Part shown: positions 33,440 to 42,999 of the stretch, one piece after another | Layout of the letters: each line of letters opens with the position of its first letter | How positions within the stretch are numbered: position 1 is the stretch's first letter | Assembly: GCA_027923965.1 (NCBI GenBank) | Contig: AP026969.1 | Coordinates: forward strand, 496,001-560,000 | DNA: 64,000 bases | Reading direction: 5' to 3' | Source of the DNA: Comamonadaceae bacterium OS-1 | GTDB lineage: Bacteria > Pseudomonadota > Gammaproteobacteria > Burkholderiales > Burkholderiaceae_C | Notes under the pieces: generated by a model | What the model was told of the DNA's origin: nothing | What the model saw: the letters and a program-made list of their open reading frames with translations, nothing else | The model's database searches: none | Position numbers and translations under genes: made by a program

Positions 33440-35677
33440 ATGAAAAGTTTGCCTGCTGCACAGCCTGTTGCGGCACACCCTGAGGAGCGCCTGCCCGGTG
33501 TGGTGGCGGTCACCGCCCAGACCCTGCCCGAGCAGGCCCACGCCCTGGTCCGCGCGCGCAATTTCGCCGAGCCGCTGATCGCCGACGAACTGCTCGACAC
33601 CGGCGAAAACATGCTCGCCCACGCCGATGCCGTGGCCGCCATCTTGCGCGCCGTGGGCGGCTCCGAGGCCATGCAGGCCGCCAGCTACCTGGTCTACGCC
33701 TGCGAGCACCTCAACAAGCCCCAAGAGGTGATTACCAAGGCTTTTGGGGCCAATTTCGCCGCATTGGCGCTCGAGACCACCCAGCTCATGCGGGTGCAGC
33801 GCCTGTCGCGCGGGGCCGAGTCGTCGGCCCACCTGGCAGACGACCCCGCCGTGCAAACCGAGAACGTGCGCAAGATGCTGTTGGCCTTCTCGCGCGACCT
33901 GCGGGTGGTGATGCTGCGCCTGGCCTCGCGCCTGCAAACCCTGCGCTATTGCGCTGCCAGCAAAACCCCGGTGTCGCCCGGCCTGGCGCGCGAATCGCTG
34001 CAGGTGTTTGCGCCGCTGGCGAACCGCCTGGGCATCTGGCAGATCAAGTGGGAGCTGGAAGACCTGTCGTTTCGCTTCACCGAGCCCGATGTCTACAAAC
34101 AGGTAGCCCGCCTGCTGGACGAAAAGCGGGTCGAACGCGAAGCCAACATGGAGCAGCTGCGCGCCAGCCTGGAGGCCGAGCTGGCCAGCCAGGGCATCAA
34201 GGCCACCGTGCAGGGGCGGCCCAAACACATCTACAGCATCGTCAAAAAGATGCGCGGCAAGTCGCTGGGCTTTGACCAGCTGTTCGACATCCGGGCCTTG
34301 CGCGTGATCGTGCCCAGCGTGCCCGACTGCTATGCCGCTTTGGGCTGGGTGCACTCGCGCTTCGTGCCCATGGCCGATGAGTTCGACGACTACATCGCCA
34401 AGCCCAAAGGCAACGGCTACCAGTCGCTGCACACCGTGGTGCTGCAAATGGTGGGCGGCGTGGCCTGTTTGCCGATCGAAATCCAGATCCGCACCCAGGC
34501 CATGCATGACCACGCCGAGCACGGCGTGGCCGCCCACTGGGCCTACAAGGAGGCGGGTACCAAAGGCTACGCCGGGGTGTCGGCCAGCGGCGAATACGAC
34601 GCCAAGATCGCGGTGCTGCGCCAGTTGCTGGCCTGGGAGCGCGACCTGTCTGGGGCCGCGCCCCAAAGCGCCGACCTGCTGGGCGACCGCATCTACGTGC
34701 TGACCCCCGATGCTGCCGTGGTCGAACTGCCCGCCGGAGCCACCGCCGTGGACTTTGCGTACAGCGTGCACACCAACCTGGGCCACCGCTGCCGGGGAGC
34801 CAAGGTGGATGGCGTGCAGGTGCCGCTGAACACCCCGCTGCAAAACGGCCAGACGGTGGAAATCACCGCCGCCAAAGAGGGCGGCCCATCGCGCGACTGG
34901 CTGAACCCGGACCTGGGCTACCTGGTCAGCCACCGAGCCCGGGCCAAGGCCCGTGCCTGGTTCAACGCCGCCGCCATGCACACCACGGTGGCGCGTGGCC
35001 GGGAGGCGGTAGAAAAGCTGCTGCAGCGTGAAGGCAAAACTGCCATCAAACTCGACGACCTGGCCGCCCGGCTGGGCTTCAAGTCGGCCGACGATCTGTT
35101 CGAGGTGGTGGGCAAGGACGAGTTTTCGCTGCGCACCATCGAAATCTTGCTGCGCCCGCCCGAGCCGGTGCTGGCCCCGGACGACTATCTGCTGCTCAAG
35201 AAAGCCCGCGCGCCTGAGAGTTCGCCCAAGGGCGGCGTGCTGGTGGTGGGCGTGGAGTCGCTGATGACGCAGCTGGCAAAGTGCTGCAAGCCCGCACCGC
35301 CCGATGCCATTTTGGGCTTCATCACGCGTGGCAAGGGGGTCAGCATCCACCGCGCCGATTGCAGCAATTTCCGCGAAATGTCGGTGCGCAATGGCGAGCG
35401 GGTGATCGAGGTGGAGTGGGGCAGCGGCAAAAAAGAAGGGGTTTCGGTGTACCCGGTGGACGTGTCGGTGCAGGCCGCCGACCGCCAGGGCCTGCTGCGC
35501 GACATCTCCGAAGTCTTTACCAAAGAGAAAATGAACGTCATCGGCGTGCAGACCCAGTCGGTCAAAGGCACGGCCTGGATGACCTTCACCGTAGAAGTGG
35601 CCGATGCCGCCCGCCTCACCAAGGTGCTGGGCGTGGTGTCGGACGTGGCCGGCGTACGTTCGGCACGGCGGCGGTAA
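33440..35677 (+). CDS. relA: GTP pyrophosphokinase RelA
   Basis: A 745-residue (p)ppGpp synthetase of the stringent response. The N-terminal hydrolase region is degenerate: the HDxxED motif of SpoT is missing (YACEHLNKPQEVI stands in its place), so it should only synthesise. The synthetase domain reads RPKHIYSIVKKMRGKSLGFD, QLFDIRALRVIV, KPKGNGYQSLHTVV and HAEHGVAAHWAYKE; the acidic FDQLFD segment fits the RelA branch. A TGS domain (DRIYVLTPDAAVVELPAGAT), a helical part with KCCKPAPPD, and a C-terminal ACT domain (DRQGLLRDISEVF) sense stalled ribosomes. Confidence 0.94.
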   Translation: MKSLPAAQPVAAHPEERLPGVVAVTAQTLPEQAHALVRARNFAEPLIADELLDTGENMLAHADAVAAILRAVGGSEAMQAASYLVYACEHLNKPQEVITKAFGANFAALALETTQLMRVQRLSRGAESSAHLADDPAVQTENVRKMLLAFSRDLRVVMLRLASRLQTLRYCAASKTPVSPGLARESLQVFAPLANRLGIWQIKWELEDLSFRFTEPDVYKQVARLLDEKRVEREANMEQLRASLEAELASQGIKATVQGRPKHIYSIVKKMRGKSLGFDQLFDIRALRVIVPSVPDCYAALGWVHSRFVPMADEFDDYIAKPKGNGYQSLHTVVLQMVGGVACLPIEIQIRTQAMHDHAEHGVAAHWAYKEAGTKGYAGVSASGEYDAKIAVLRQLLAWERDLSGAAPQSADLLGDRIYVLTPDAAVVELPAGATAVDFAYSVHTNLGHRCRGAKVDGVQVPLNTPLQNGQTVEITAAKEGGPSRDWLNPDLGYLVSHRARAKARAWFNAAAMHTTVARGREAVEKLLQREGKTAIKLDDLAARLGFKSADDLFEVVGKDEFSLRTIEILLRPPEPVLAPDDYLLLKKARAPESSPKGGVLVVGVESLMTQLAKCCKPAPPDAILGFITRGKGVSIHRADCSNFREMSVRNGERVIEVEWGSGKKEGVSVYPVDVSVQAADRQGLLRDISEVFTKEKMNVIGVQTQSVKGTAWMTFTVEVADAARLTKVLGVVSDVAGVRSARRR

Positions 35678-35697
35678 AAACAGCCAAAAAACCATGC

Positions 35698-35703
35698 TAT
35701 ACT
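35698..35703 (+). promoter_or_regulatory. Candidate -10 box of tRNA-Val
   Basis: TATACT lies 24 bases before the mature tRNA, at the end of relA. No good -35 hexamer is visible in front, so the call rests on the -10 match and position alone. Confidence 0.4.
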
Positions 35704-35727
35704 AGCGCTCTAAAGTAGTTTAGCTTT

Positions 35728-35804
35728 AGGCGCGTAGCTCAGCTGGTTAGAGCACCACCTTGACATGGTGGGGGTCGATGGTTCGAGTCCATTCGCGCCT
35801 ACCA
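35728..35804 (+). tRNA. tRNA-Val(GAC)
   Basis: A 77-base cloverleaf. The acceptor arms AGGCGCG and CGCGCCT pair, TAGCTCAGCTGGTTAGAGCA is the D arm, CCACC-TTGACAT-GGTGG the anticodon arm with GAC, and GGTTCGAGTCC the T arm. The CCA end is encoded. It reads GUC/GUU valine codons. Confidence 0.96.
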
Positions 35805-35809
35805 AATTC

Positions 35810-35844
35810 AAGCCCTGTACATCGGTGATGTGCAGGGCTTTTGG
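35810..35844 (+). terminator. Terminator after tRNA-Val
   Basis: AAGCCCTG and CAGGGCTT enclose ACATC-GGT-GATGT, which pairs as well, giving a two-part stem followed by TTTTGG and TTTT. It lies six bases after the tRNA. Confidence 0.85.
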
Positions 35845-35908
35845 TTTTGTGGCCGCGGCTTTCAGGGTAATCCTTAAAGGCTTCTGCGCAATGGATTTTT
35901 AAAATATG

Positions 35909-35927
35909 TTGCAGTGCAGTAAAGTGC
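35909..35927. promoter_or_regulatory. TGC-rich site upstream of phaR (candidate PhaR operator)
   Basis: TTGCAGTGCAGTAAAGTGC has three TGC triplets and lies 34 bp before phaR, just after TAAAAT (35900). PhaR proteins bind TGC-rich DNA near phasin and phaR genes and repress themselves; binding here is inferred. Confidence 0.35.
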
Positions 35928-35960
35928 CCAGTTACACCGCCAACGCCACGAAAGACAGTA

Positions 35961-36497
35961 GTGCCCAGCCATTCTCCGAACAGCGCGCCTGACGACACCC
36001 ACCGCGTCATCAAGAAGTACCCGAACCGTCGCCTGTACGACACCGATACCTCGACCTACATCACCTTGGCCGAAGTCAAGAAGCTGGTCATGGAGCGCGA
36101 ACCGGTGCGCGTGCTGGATGCCAAAACCGGTGGCGACCTGACCCGTGCCATCCTGCTGCAAATCATTCTGGAAGAAGAGGCCGGTGGCACGCCCATGTTC
36201 ACCGAGCAGGCGCTGGCCAACATGATCCGCTTCTACGGCAACACCATGCAAAGCTTTCTAGGCCCGTACCTGGAAAAAAACGTGCAAACCTTTGTCGATC
36301 TGCAGTCCACCATGGGCGAGCAGGCCAAGGGTATGACCCCCGAGGCCTGGGCGCAAATGCTCAAACTGCAGTCGCCCGCCATGCAGGGCATGCTGGGCAC
36401 CTATGTCGAGCAGTCCCGCAACGTCTTTGTGCAAATGCAGGAGCAAATGCAGAAACAGACCGCTCAAATGTTGGGCAGCTTCGGCCTGAAACCCTGA
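35961..36497 (+). CDS. phaR: Polyhydroxyalkanoate synthesis repressor PhaR
   Basis: A 178-residue PhaR. The DNA-binding part [20 protein letters not shown] and a PHB-accumulation regulatory domain ([36 protein letters not shown]) are intact; the C-terminus is Gln/Met-rich ([13 protein letters not shown]). PhaR represses phasin genes until it is titrated onto nascent polyester granules. The start is GTG. The organism therefore probably makes polyhydroxyalkanoate, though no phaC, phaB or phaP lies in the window. Confidence 0.94.
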   Translation: MPSHSPNSAPDDTHRVIKKYPNRRLYDTDTSTYITLAEVKKLVMEREPVRVLDAKTGGDLTRAILLQIILEEEAGGTPMFTEQALANMIRFYGNTMQSFLGPYLEKNVQTFVDLQSTMGEQAKGMTPEAWAQMLKLQSPAMQGMLGTYVEQSRNVFVQMQEQMQKQTAQMLGSFGLKP

Positions 36498-36525
36498 AAT
36501 ACCCGAGGGCGGCGACAATACGGGG

Positions 36526-37917
36526 ATGATCGAAGCAATTTCCCCTACCAAAATACCCAAAGTCGGGTTCGTCAGCCTGGGTTGCCCCAAGGCCTTGACC
36601 GACTCCGAACTGATTCTCACCCAGCTCAGCGCCGAAGGCTACCAAACCTCCAAGACCTTTGAAGGTGCCGATCTGGTGATCGTCAACACCTGCGGTTTCA
36701 TCGACGATGCCGTCAAGGAAAGCCTGGACACCATCGGCGAAGCGCTGGCCACCAATGGCCGCGTCATCGTCACCGGTTGCCTGGGTGCCAAGGCGGGCGA
36801 TTCCGGCGGTAACCTGGTGCGGCAAATGCACCCCAGCGTGCTGGCCGTCACCGGCCCGCACGCCACCCAGGAGGTGATGGATGCCGTCCACGCCAACCTG
36901 CCCAAGCCGCACGACCCGTTTCTGGACCTGATTCCCAACGCCTTTGGCACCGCAGGCATCAAGCTCACGCCGCGGCACTACGCCTATTTGAAGATCAGCG
37001 AAGGCTGCAACCACCGTTGCACTTTTTGCATCATCCCGTCCATGCGCGGCGATCTGGTGTCGCGCAATATTGGCGACGTGCTCAGCGATGCCAAGGCCTT
37101 GTTTGAGGGCGGCGTGAAAGAGCTGCTGGTGATCAGCCAGGATACCTCCGCCTACGGTGTGGACGTGAAGTACCGCACCGGCTTCTGGGACGGTAAACCC
37201 GTCAAAACCCGCATGCTGGAGCTGGTGCAAACCCTGGCTGATATCGCCGAGCCCTACGGTGCCTGGGTGCGCCTGCACTATGTGTACCCGTACCCCAGCG
37301 TGGACGAGATCATTCCGCTGATGGCCACCGGCCGCGTGCTGCCGTACCTGGACGTGCCCTTGCAACACAGCCACCCCGATGTGCTCAAGCGCATGAAGCG
37401 CCCGGCCAGCGGCGAGAAAAACCTGGAACGCATCCAGCGATGGCGCGAAGCCTGCCCCTCGCTGGTGATCCGCAGCACTTTCATCGCCGGTTTTCCAGGT
37501 GAAACCGAAGAAGAATTTGCGCATTTGCTGGATTTCATGCGCGAAGCCCAGATCGACCGCGCAGGCTGCTTTGCCTACAGCCCGGTGGACGGCGCGGCCG
37601 CCAACGACATTCCCGGCATGCTGCCGTTCGAGCTGCGCGAAGAACGCCGCGCCCGCTTCATGGCCGTGGCCGAAGAAGTGTCTGCCGCCAAACTGCTCAA
37701 GCGCGTGGGTGCCACCATGCAGGTGCTGGTGGATTCCGCGCCCGGCATGGGCAAAAAGGGTGGCGTGGGCCGCAGCTACGCCGACGCGCCCGAGATCGAC
37801 GGCATCGTGCGCCTGCTGCCGCCCGAGAAGATCAGCAAGACCTTGAAGGTGGGCGAGTTCACCAAGGCCCGTATCGTGGGCACGCAAGGCCACGACCTGG
37901 TGGCGCTGCCGATCTAG
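36526..37917 (+). CDS. rimO: Ribosomal protein S12 methylthiotransferase
   Basis: A 463-residue radical-SAM enzyme that adds a methylthio group to Asp88 of ribosomal protein S12. The N-terminal domain holds three cluster Cys ([29 protein letters not shown]). The radical-SAM site is [18 protein letters not shown] (CxxxCxxC). A TRAM domain ends the protein (AGMG onwards to LVALPI). GACAAT six bases before the ATG and the lack of a Shine-Dalgarno hint at a near-leaderless mRNA. A terminator follows. Confidence 0.95.
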   Translation: MIEAISPTKIPKVGFVSLGCPKALTDSELILTQLSAEGYQTSKTFEGADLVIVNTCGFIDDAVKESLDTIGEALATNGRVIVTGCLGAKAGDSGGNLVRQMHPSVLAVTGPHATQEVMDAVHANLPKPHDPFLDLIPNAFGTAGIKLTPRHYAYLKISEGCNHRCTFCIIPSMRGDLVSRNIGDVLSDAKALFEGGVKELLVISQDTSAYGVDVKYRTGFWDGKPVKTRMLELVQTLADIAEPYGAWVRLHYVYPYPSVDEIIPLMATGRVLPYLDVPLQHSHPDVLKRMKRPASGEKNLERIQRWREACPSLVIRSTFIAGFPGETEEEFAHLLDFMREAQIDRAGCFAYSPVDGAAANDIPGMLPFELREERRARFMAVAEEVSAAKLLKRVGATMQVLVDSAPGMGKKGGVGRSYADAPEIDGIVRLLPPEKISKTLKVGEFTKARIVGTQGHDLVALPI

Positions 37918-37968
37918 TAAGGCCTGGCTTGCCCGATGCAAATCGGGCAAGCCAAAAAAACGGGCAAA

Positions 37969-37998
37969 AAAAAGCCGCTAACTTCTTAGCGGCTTTTT
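37969..37998. terminator. Bidirectional terminator between rimO and tRNA-Leu
   Basis: AAAAAGCCGCTAA and its exact complement form a 13-bp stem around CTTC, with T-runs on both strands. It can end rimO on one side and the tRNA-Leu transcript on the other. Confidence 0.92.
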
Positions 37999-38011
37999 CT
38001 CGAGTAAATTG

Positions 38012-38096
38012 TGGTGCCCAGAACTGGACTCGAACCAGCACGCCTTGCGGCGCTGCGACCTGAACACAGTGCGTCTACCAATTTCGCCATCTGGGC
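38012..38096 (-). tRNA. tRNA-Leu(CAG), copy 1
   Basis: An 85-base class II tRNA. The acceptor arms GCCCAGA and TCTGGGC pair, the D arm has GAAATTGGTAGACGC, the anticodon arm is CTGTG-TTCAGGT-CGCAG, the variable arm GCGCCGCAAGGCGT, the T arm GGTTCGAGTCC, and CCA is encoded. It reads CUG, the commonest leucine codon in this GC-rich genome. Identical in all 85 bases to copy 2. Confidence 0.96.
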
Positions 38097-38156
38097 CCAC
38101 GAAACTCTAAAAACTCTCTCGGTCTGCAATAGGTATGTTGCAGATTTTTAACCAGA

Positions 38157-38186
38157 AAAAAACCGCCAGTTGTATAGCGGTTTTTT
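38157..38186. terminator. Terminator between the two tRNA-Leu genes
   Basis: AAAAAACCGC and GCGGTTTTTT enclose a 10-base loop. It lies 13 bases after the 3' end of copy 2 on the minus strand, so each tRNA-Leu probably has its own terminator and transcript. Confidence 0.85.
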
Positions 38187-38198
38187 CAAGATAAGGTG

Positions 38199-38283
38199 TG
38201 GTGCCCAGAACTGGACTCGAACCAGCACGCCTTGCGGCGCTGCGACCTGAACACAGTGCGTCTACCAATTTCGCCATCTGGGC
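38199..38283 (-). tRNA. tRNA-Leu(CAG), copy 2
   Basis: Same 85-base sequence as copy 1, 102 bp upstream of it on the minus strand. Flanks differ apart from a few bases, so the duplication unit is about the tRNA itself plus a six-base edge, and the two have stayed identical by selection or gene conversion. Confidence 0.96.
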
Positions 38284-38389
38284 CCACGAGTTAAAGTATA
38301 ACATGGGAAAAACGGTGGTTTTGAACCGCAGGCCGAAGGCTTATGAAAACAACCGCTTTTTCTGAACGACGCTGCGGCTCTGCTACTCT

Positions 38390-40732
38390 TTGGGTATTAC
38401 AGTCTGTAAAGAGAGAAACCTTATCAAAACGACCAGCCACACCAGCGGCCTGCTGGACGAGATCGAAGGCACCATCCAGGGTCACCGCGATGGACACGGG
38501 TTTGTACTGCGCGACGACGGCGAGTCTGACATCTACCTGCCGTCCAACGAAATGCGTGCTGTGCTGCACAAGGACCGGGTCAAGGTCAACATCGTGCGCA
38601 GCGACCGCAAAGGTCGCCCCGAAGGCCGGGTTTTGGAAATTGTCGAGCGGCCCCCACAACCCATCATTGGTCGCCTGCTGCAAGAAAGCGGTATCTGGCT
38701 GGTCGCCCCGGAAGACAAACGCTACGGCCAGGATGTACTCATTCCCAAAGCCGGTATCGGCAGTGCTAAAGCCGGGCAGGTGGTGGTGGTCGAGCTGACC
38801 GAGCCGCCCGCGCTGTTTGGCCAGCCCGTGGGCCGCGTCAAGGAGGTGCTGGGCGAGGTGGACGACCCGGGCATGGAAATCGAAATCGCGGTGCGCAAAT
38901 ACGACGTGCCGCATATCTTCTCCGATGCCTGTATCGCCCTGGCCCGCACCCTGCCCGACAAGGTGCGCCCCCAGGACAAAAAGAACCGCGTCGATCTGAC
39001 CGACGTGCCGCTGGTCACCATCGACGGCGAAGATGCCCGCGACTTTGACGATGCCGTCTACTGCGAACCCGCCAAGGTAGGCCGTGGCAAGGGCTGGCGC
39101 CTGCTGGTCGCGATTGCCGACGTGAGCAACTACGTGGAAACCGGCTCGGCCATCGACGTGGATGCCTACGACCGCGCCACCAGCGTGTACTTTCCGCGTC
39201 GCGTGATTCCCATGTTGCCCGAGAAGCTGTCCAACGGCCTGTGCTCGTTGAACCCCGATGTAGAACGCCTGTGCATGGTCTGCGACATGCTGGTTACGGC
39301 CAAGGGCGATGTGCACGCCTACCAGTTCTACCCGGCGGTGATGTTCAGCCACGCCCGCTTTACCTATACCGAAGTGGCGGCGATTCTGGCCAACACCCGG
39401 GGCCCGGAAGCCACACGTCGCAAAGACCGCGTAAACGACCTGCTGAACCTGCAAGATGTCTACCATGCTCTGCTGGTGGCCCGCAAGGTGCGCGGTGCGG
39501 TGGATTTTGAGACCGTGGAGACGCAAATCGTCTGCGACGAAGGTGGCCGGATCGAAAAGATCGTGCCCCGCACCCGCAACGAAGCCCACAAGCTCATCGA
39601 AGAGGCCATGCTGGCCGCCAACGTCTGCAGCGCCGACTTCATCGCCCAGGGCAAGCACCCCGGTCTGTTTCGCGTGCACGAAGGCCCGACGCCCGAGAAG
39701 ATTGAGATGCTGCGCAACTACCTGAAGGCCACCGGCGTGGGTATGTCGATCAGCGACGACCCGAAAACCGCCGAGTTCCAGGCCATTGCCAATGCCACCA
39801 AAGACCGGCCCGACGCGCAGCAAATCCATTCCATGCTGCTGCGCTCCATGCAGCAAGCGATCTACACGCCCATGAACGGCGGGCATTTCGGGCTGGCATT
39901 TGATGCCTACACCCACTTCACCAGCCCGATCCGGCGCTACCCCGATCTGCTGGTGCACCGCGTCATCAAGGCGATTCTGGCGCACCGCAAATACCAGTTG
40001 CCCACCTTGCCCACCCCGGGCGAGGCACATGCCAAGCTGGCCAAACGCCTGAGCAAGGGCGCGGCCTCTAAGCTGCAAGGCAAGGTCGGCGAGCCCGACA
40101 TGAAGATCAAGAAGGTCAGCCCCGAAACGCTGGCCTGGCAGGCGGCCGGCCTGCACTGCAGCGCCAACGAGCGCCGTGCCGACGAGGCCAGCCGCGACGT
40201 GGAAGCCTGGCTGAAGTGCAAATACATGCGCGAGCACCTAGGCGAGGAATTTGGTGGCACGGTCACCGCCGCCACCGGCTTCGGCATCTTCGTCACGCTG
40301 GACGCGATGTACGTCGAAGGCCTGGTGCATATCACCGAACTGGGCGGCGAGTACTTCAAGTTCGACGAAGCCCGGCAAGAGCTGCGCGGCGAGCGTACCG
40401 GCATACGCTACGCCATCGGTACGCGCGTGCAGGTCCAGGTGAGCCGCGTCGATCTGGATGGCCGCAAGATCGACTTCCGCCTGATCCGCGAAGGTGAAGA
40501 GCTGGTCAACCGCGCCATGAAAGATAAGGGCGTGCAGCGCGAAGGCGGCAACCGCTCCGGCGGCGATGCCCCCGCGCCCAAGCGCTCTGGCCGCAAGGCC
40601 GGAGCCAGTGCGCCCCGTGACCGCGACCATGCCGAGCGCGGGCCCATCCAGGCCAGCGCCGCCGCCAAAGCCCCAGGCAAAGCCCCCGCCAAGAGCGGCG
40701 CGGCCAAGAAGAAAACCCGTACCCGCCGCTAG
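38390..40732 (+). CDS. rnr: Ribonuclease R
   Basis: A 769-780-residue 3'-5' exoribonuclease for structured RNA. A cold-shock domain at the N-terminus ([20 protein letters not shown]) leads to the RNB catalytic domain with [18 protein letters not shown] (metal-binding Asp) and ends with an S1 domain ([20 protein letters not shown]) and a basic Lys/Arg/Pro-rich tail (KKKTRTRR). No standard start codon fits well. TTG at 38390 has no ribosome site, while AAAGAGAG is followed at 38423 by ATC AAA ACG ACC, where the family start MKTT would be expected, so initiation at AUC or a base change is possible. Confidence 0.93.
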   Translation: MGITVCKERNLIKTTSHTSGLLDEIEGTIQGHRDGHGFVLRDDGESDIYLPSNEMRAVLHKDRVKVNIVRSDRKGRPEGRVLEIVERPPQPIIGRLLQESGIWLVAPEDKRYGQDVLIPKAGIGSAKAGQVVVVELTEPPALFGQPVGRVKEVLGEVDDPGMEIEIAVRKYDVPHIFSDACIALARTLPDKVRPQDKKNRVDLTDVPLVTIDGEDARDFDDAVYCEPAKVGRGKGWRLLVAIADVSNYVETGSAIDVDAYDRATSVYFPRRVIPMLPEKLSNGLCSLNPDVERLCMVCDMLVTAKGDVHAYQFYPAVMFSHARFTYTEVAAILANTRGPEATRRKDRVNDLLNLQDVYHALLVARKVRGAVDFETVETQIVCDEGGRIEKIVPRTRNEAHKLIEEAMLAANVCSADFIAQGKHPGLFRVHEGPTPEKIEMLRNYLKATGVGMSISDDPKTAEFQAIANATKDRPDAQQIHSMLLRSMQQAIYTPMNGGHFGLAFDAYTHFTSPIRRYPDLLVHRVIKAILAHRKYQLPTLPTPGEAHAKLAKRLSKGAASKLQGKVGEPDMKIKKVSPETLAWQAAGLHCSANERRADEASRDVEAWLKCKYMREHLGEEFGGTVTAATGFGIFVTLDAMYVEGLVHITELGGEYFKFDEARQELRGERTGIRYAIGTRVQVQVSRVDLDGRKIDFRLIREGEELVNRAMKDKGVQREGGNRSGGDAPAPKRSGRKAGASAPRDRDHAERGPIQASAAAKAPGKAPAKSGAAKKKTRTRR

Positions 40733-40745
40733 AAGAAAGCAAACG

Positions 40746-41501
40746 ATGCAGAACCCACCCAAAGTCGCCATCGTCACCGGCGCAGGCAGCGGTATTGGCC
40801 GCGCGGTCGCCCTGGCGTTGCTGGCCGATGGCTACAACGTTGCGCTGGCGGGCCGCCGGGCAGAAGCCTTGCAGGCCGTGTGTGCCGAGTCCGGCGCGGC
40901 AGAGCGCGCCTTGGCCGTGCCCACCGACGTGACCGACCCCGCTGCCGTACAGGCCTTGTTCGAAGCGGCGGTGGCCCGGTTTGGGCGGGTCGATCTGCTG
41001 TTCAACAACGCGGGCACCGGTACACCGGCTGTGCTTCTGGAAGACCTGACTTTGGCCCAGTGGCAGAGCGTGGTGAACGTGAACTTCACCGGTATGTTTT
41101 TGTGCATCCAGCAGGCGTTTCGGGTGATGAAGGCGCAAAGCCCGCAGGGGGGGCGCATCATCAACAACGGCTCCATCTCCAGCACCACACCGCGCCCCAA
41201 TTCGATTGCCTACACCTCCACTAAGCATGGCGTGCGCGGCATGACCAAGGCCGCTGCGCTGGATGGCCGCAAGTACAACATCGCCGTGGGCCAGATCGAT
41301 ATCGGCAACGCCGCCACCGACATGACCCAGCGCATGCGCACCGGCATCTTGCAGCCCAATGGCGAGATGGTGGTGGAGCCGGTGATGGACGTAGCCATCG
41401 TCGGCAAATCGGTGCTCTATATGGACAGCCTGCCGCCGGAGGCCAACGTGCTGTTCCACACCGTCATGGCCACCAAGATGCCCTTCGTCGGTCGCGGCTA
41501 G
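40746..41501 (+). CDS. Short-chain dehydrogenase/reductase
   Basis: A 251-residue classical SDR. The cofactor loop is [20 protein letters not shown] follows at about residue 85, the catalytic Ser is in [10 protein letters not shown] and the YxxxK pair in [13 protein letters not shown]. Arg after the first strand (GRR) suggests NADP(H). The substrate is not visible. It begins 13 bp after rnr, so it is likely cotranscribed, and it ends in a CTAG tetramer that also holds the stop of the convergent nnr gene. Confidence 0.88.
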   Translation: MQNPPKVAIVTGAGSGIGRAVALALLADGYNVALAGRRAEALQAVCAESGAAERALAVPTDVTDPAAVQALFEAAVARFGRVDLLFNNAGTGTPAVLLEDLTLAQWQSVVNVNFTGMFLCIQQAFRVMKAQSPQGGRIINNGSISSTTPRPNSIAYTSTKHGVRGMTKAAALDGRKYNIAVGQIDIGNAATDMTQRMRTGILQPNGEMVVEPVMDVAIVGKSVLYMDSLPPEANVLFHTVMATKMPFVGRG

Positions 41502-42976
41502 ACCCTCGCCAGCGCGCTGGCCGTCAACGGCTGGCCTGCGGGCCAATGGTCTGCCGCCTGGCCGTGCGCAAACACCGCCTCGCAGGCGGCGGCTACCGCG
41601 TACTGGCCCATCGCCAGCCGGGCACCGACCATGCCGGCCAGTACATCCCCGGTTCCCGCGGTGGCCAGCCGTCCGTTGCCTGTCGGGTTGATGCATGGCA
41701 CTTGGCTGGGCGCAGCGATGACCGTGCCCGAGCCTTTCAATACCACCACGCAGGCGAAGCGGTCGGCCAGTTGCTGGGTGGCGCTGAGCCGATCGGCCTG
41801 GATCTGGGCGGTGCCGCAGCCCAGCAGGCGGGCGGCTTCCAGCGGATGCGGGGTGAGTACCGTGGGCAGGCCCTGGGCGGCACGGGCGCGCAACTGGGCC
41901 TGCAAGGCGGTGTCTGTGGCGATGGCGTTCAGCGCGTCGGCATCCAGCACCAGCCGGGCCGCCTCGGCCAGCACCCGGGGCAACAGGGCCCGCACCGCCT
42001 CGCCACCACCACAGCCGCAGACCACGGCCAGCGCGTGCAAGGCCAGGGCGCTGGGGGCGCGGAACATCAGTTCGGGCTGCTGCGGGTGCACGCCCAGGCT
42101 GCCGCCGTCCAGCAGGCCCACGAAGACCCGCCCGGCCCCCGTGTGCAGCGCGGCGCTGGCGGCCAGCAGGGCGGCACCGGCCATGCCCGGCGCACCGCCG
42201 AGGATGGCCACGTCGCCATAGCTGCCTTTGTGGCTGGCATGTGTGCGGCTGTTCGACACCGGTGCGCCGACCAATTGGGCGGTGGGGCCGCTGCCCGGGG
42301 CAATGTCTAAATCGTCGAGCCAGACCTGGCCAGCGGTGTCGCGGCCATGGCCGGTGAACAGGCCGGGTTTGAGGCTGAGCAGGCTCAGGGTATGTTGGGC
42401 ATAAATTGTGCTGCTCGTGCTTATTCCATCGGCACTGCCAGCTACGGATTGCATAGCAAAACTGCCGGTGTCGGCCTGCAGCCCGGTGGGCAGGTCGATG
42501 GCCAGCGTGGGTGCAGGGCTGGCGTTCATGGCGCTGATCCACGCGGCCATGGTGCCCGCCGGGGGGCGGCTGCTGCCGATGCCCAGGAGTGCGTCGATGC
42601 ACAGGTCCTGGGCAGTCAGTCCGGTGGGCGGCGCATCGGCGAAAGGCACACCTGCCGCGCGGGCGCGGGCCAGGGTGGCCAGGCTGTCGGCGGGGGCGCT
42701 GGCTTCTGTGCCCAGCCAGGTCACCAGCACGGCTTTGCCGCGCAAATGCAGCTGGGTGGCGGCCTCCAGCCCGTCACCGCCGTTGTTGCCGGGGCCGCAG
42801 GCGATCCATACGGTGCGGGCGTGCGGTGCGAGCGCCTGGGCCAGCCGGGCCACGGCCAGCCCGGCACGCTGCATCAGGGTGTGGGGCGGCAGGCTGGCCA
42901 TGGCGGCCTGCTCGATGCGGCGCGTGGCGGCGGTGTCGAACAGGGGGTGGGCGCGGTCGGGTGTGATGCGTTGCAT
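41498..42976 (-). CDS. nnr: Bifunctional NAD(P)H-hydrate epimerase/dehydratase
   Basis: A 491-residue metabolite-repair enzyme that restores damaged NADHX/NADPHX. The N-terminal YjeF epimerase domain has [20 protein letters not shown]; the C-terminal ribokinase-like dehydratase has [20 protein letters not shown]. Between [11 protein letters not shown] of the epimerase domain and [13 protein letters not shown], residues 174-192 are encoded by a palindromic repeat (copy K), making that loop about a dozen residues longer than I would expect for the family. It follows the DadA-like gene by 23 bp. The two convergent stop codons with the SDR share CTAG. Confidence 0.92.
   Translation of the reverse strand: MQRITPDRAHPLFDTAATRRIEQAAMASLPPHTLMQRAGLAVARLAQALAPHARTVWIACGPGNNGGDGLEAATQLHLRGKAVLVTWLGTEASAPADSLATLARARAAGVPFADAPPTGLTAQDLCIDALLGIGSSRPPAGTMAAWISAMNASPAPTLAIDLPTGLQADTGSFAMQSVAGSADGISTSSTIYAQHTLSLLSLKPGLFTGHGRDTAGQVWLDDLDIAPGSGPTAQLVGAPVSNSRTHASHKGSYGDVAILGGAPGMAGAALLAASAALHTGAGRVFVGLLDGGSLGVHPQQPELMFRAPSALALHALAVVCGCGGGEAVRALLPRVLAEAARLVLDADALNAIATDTALQAQLRARAAQGLPTVLTPHPLEAARLLGCGTAQIQADRLSATQQLADRFACVVVLKGSGTVIAAPSQVPCINPTGNGRLATAGTGDVLAGMVGARLAMGQYAVAAACEAVFAHGQAADHWPAGQPLTASALARV
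42401..42457 (-). repeat. Palindromic element copy K (inside nnr)
   Basis: On the minus strand GCTATGCAATCCGTAGCTGG, then GTGCCGATGGAATAAGCAC and CACAATTTATG. GTGCCGATGGAATAAGC is shared exactly with copy A. Translated in frame it gives [19 protein letters not shown]. Confidence 0.88.
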
Positions 42977-42999
42977 TGCCGAATTGTGCGCCTAGGGTC

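Noticed and set aside
33245..35695. An 816-codon minus-strand frame over relA
   Set aside because: Mirror frame of relA, full of His/Gly/Gln; no start site or motif.
37926..37953. Hairpin GGCTTGCCCGAT/ATCGGGCAAGCC after rimO as a terminator
   Set aside because: It is a perfect stem but is followed by an A-run, not a T-run, on the rimO strand. The hairpin at 37969 is the real terminator.
38157..38283. Tandem tRNA region as a phage attachment site
   Set aside because: No integrase gene or broken tRNA copy is near; both genes are complete.
40506..42602. A 698-codon minus-strand frame over the SDR and part of nnr
   Set aside because: Low-complexity Arg/Gly/His/Pro composition of an out-of-frame read; the nnr gene uses another frame.
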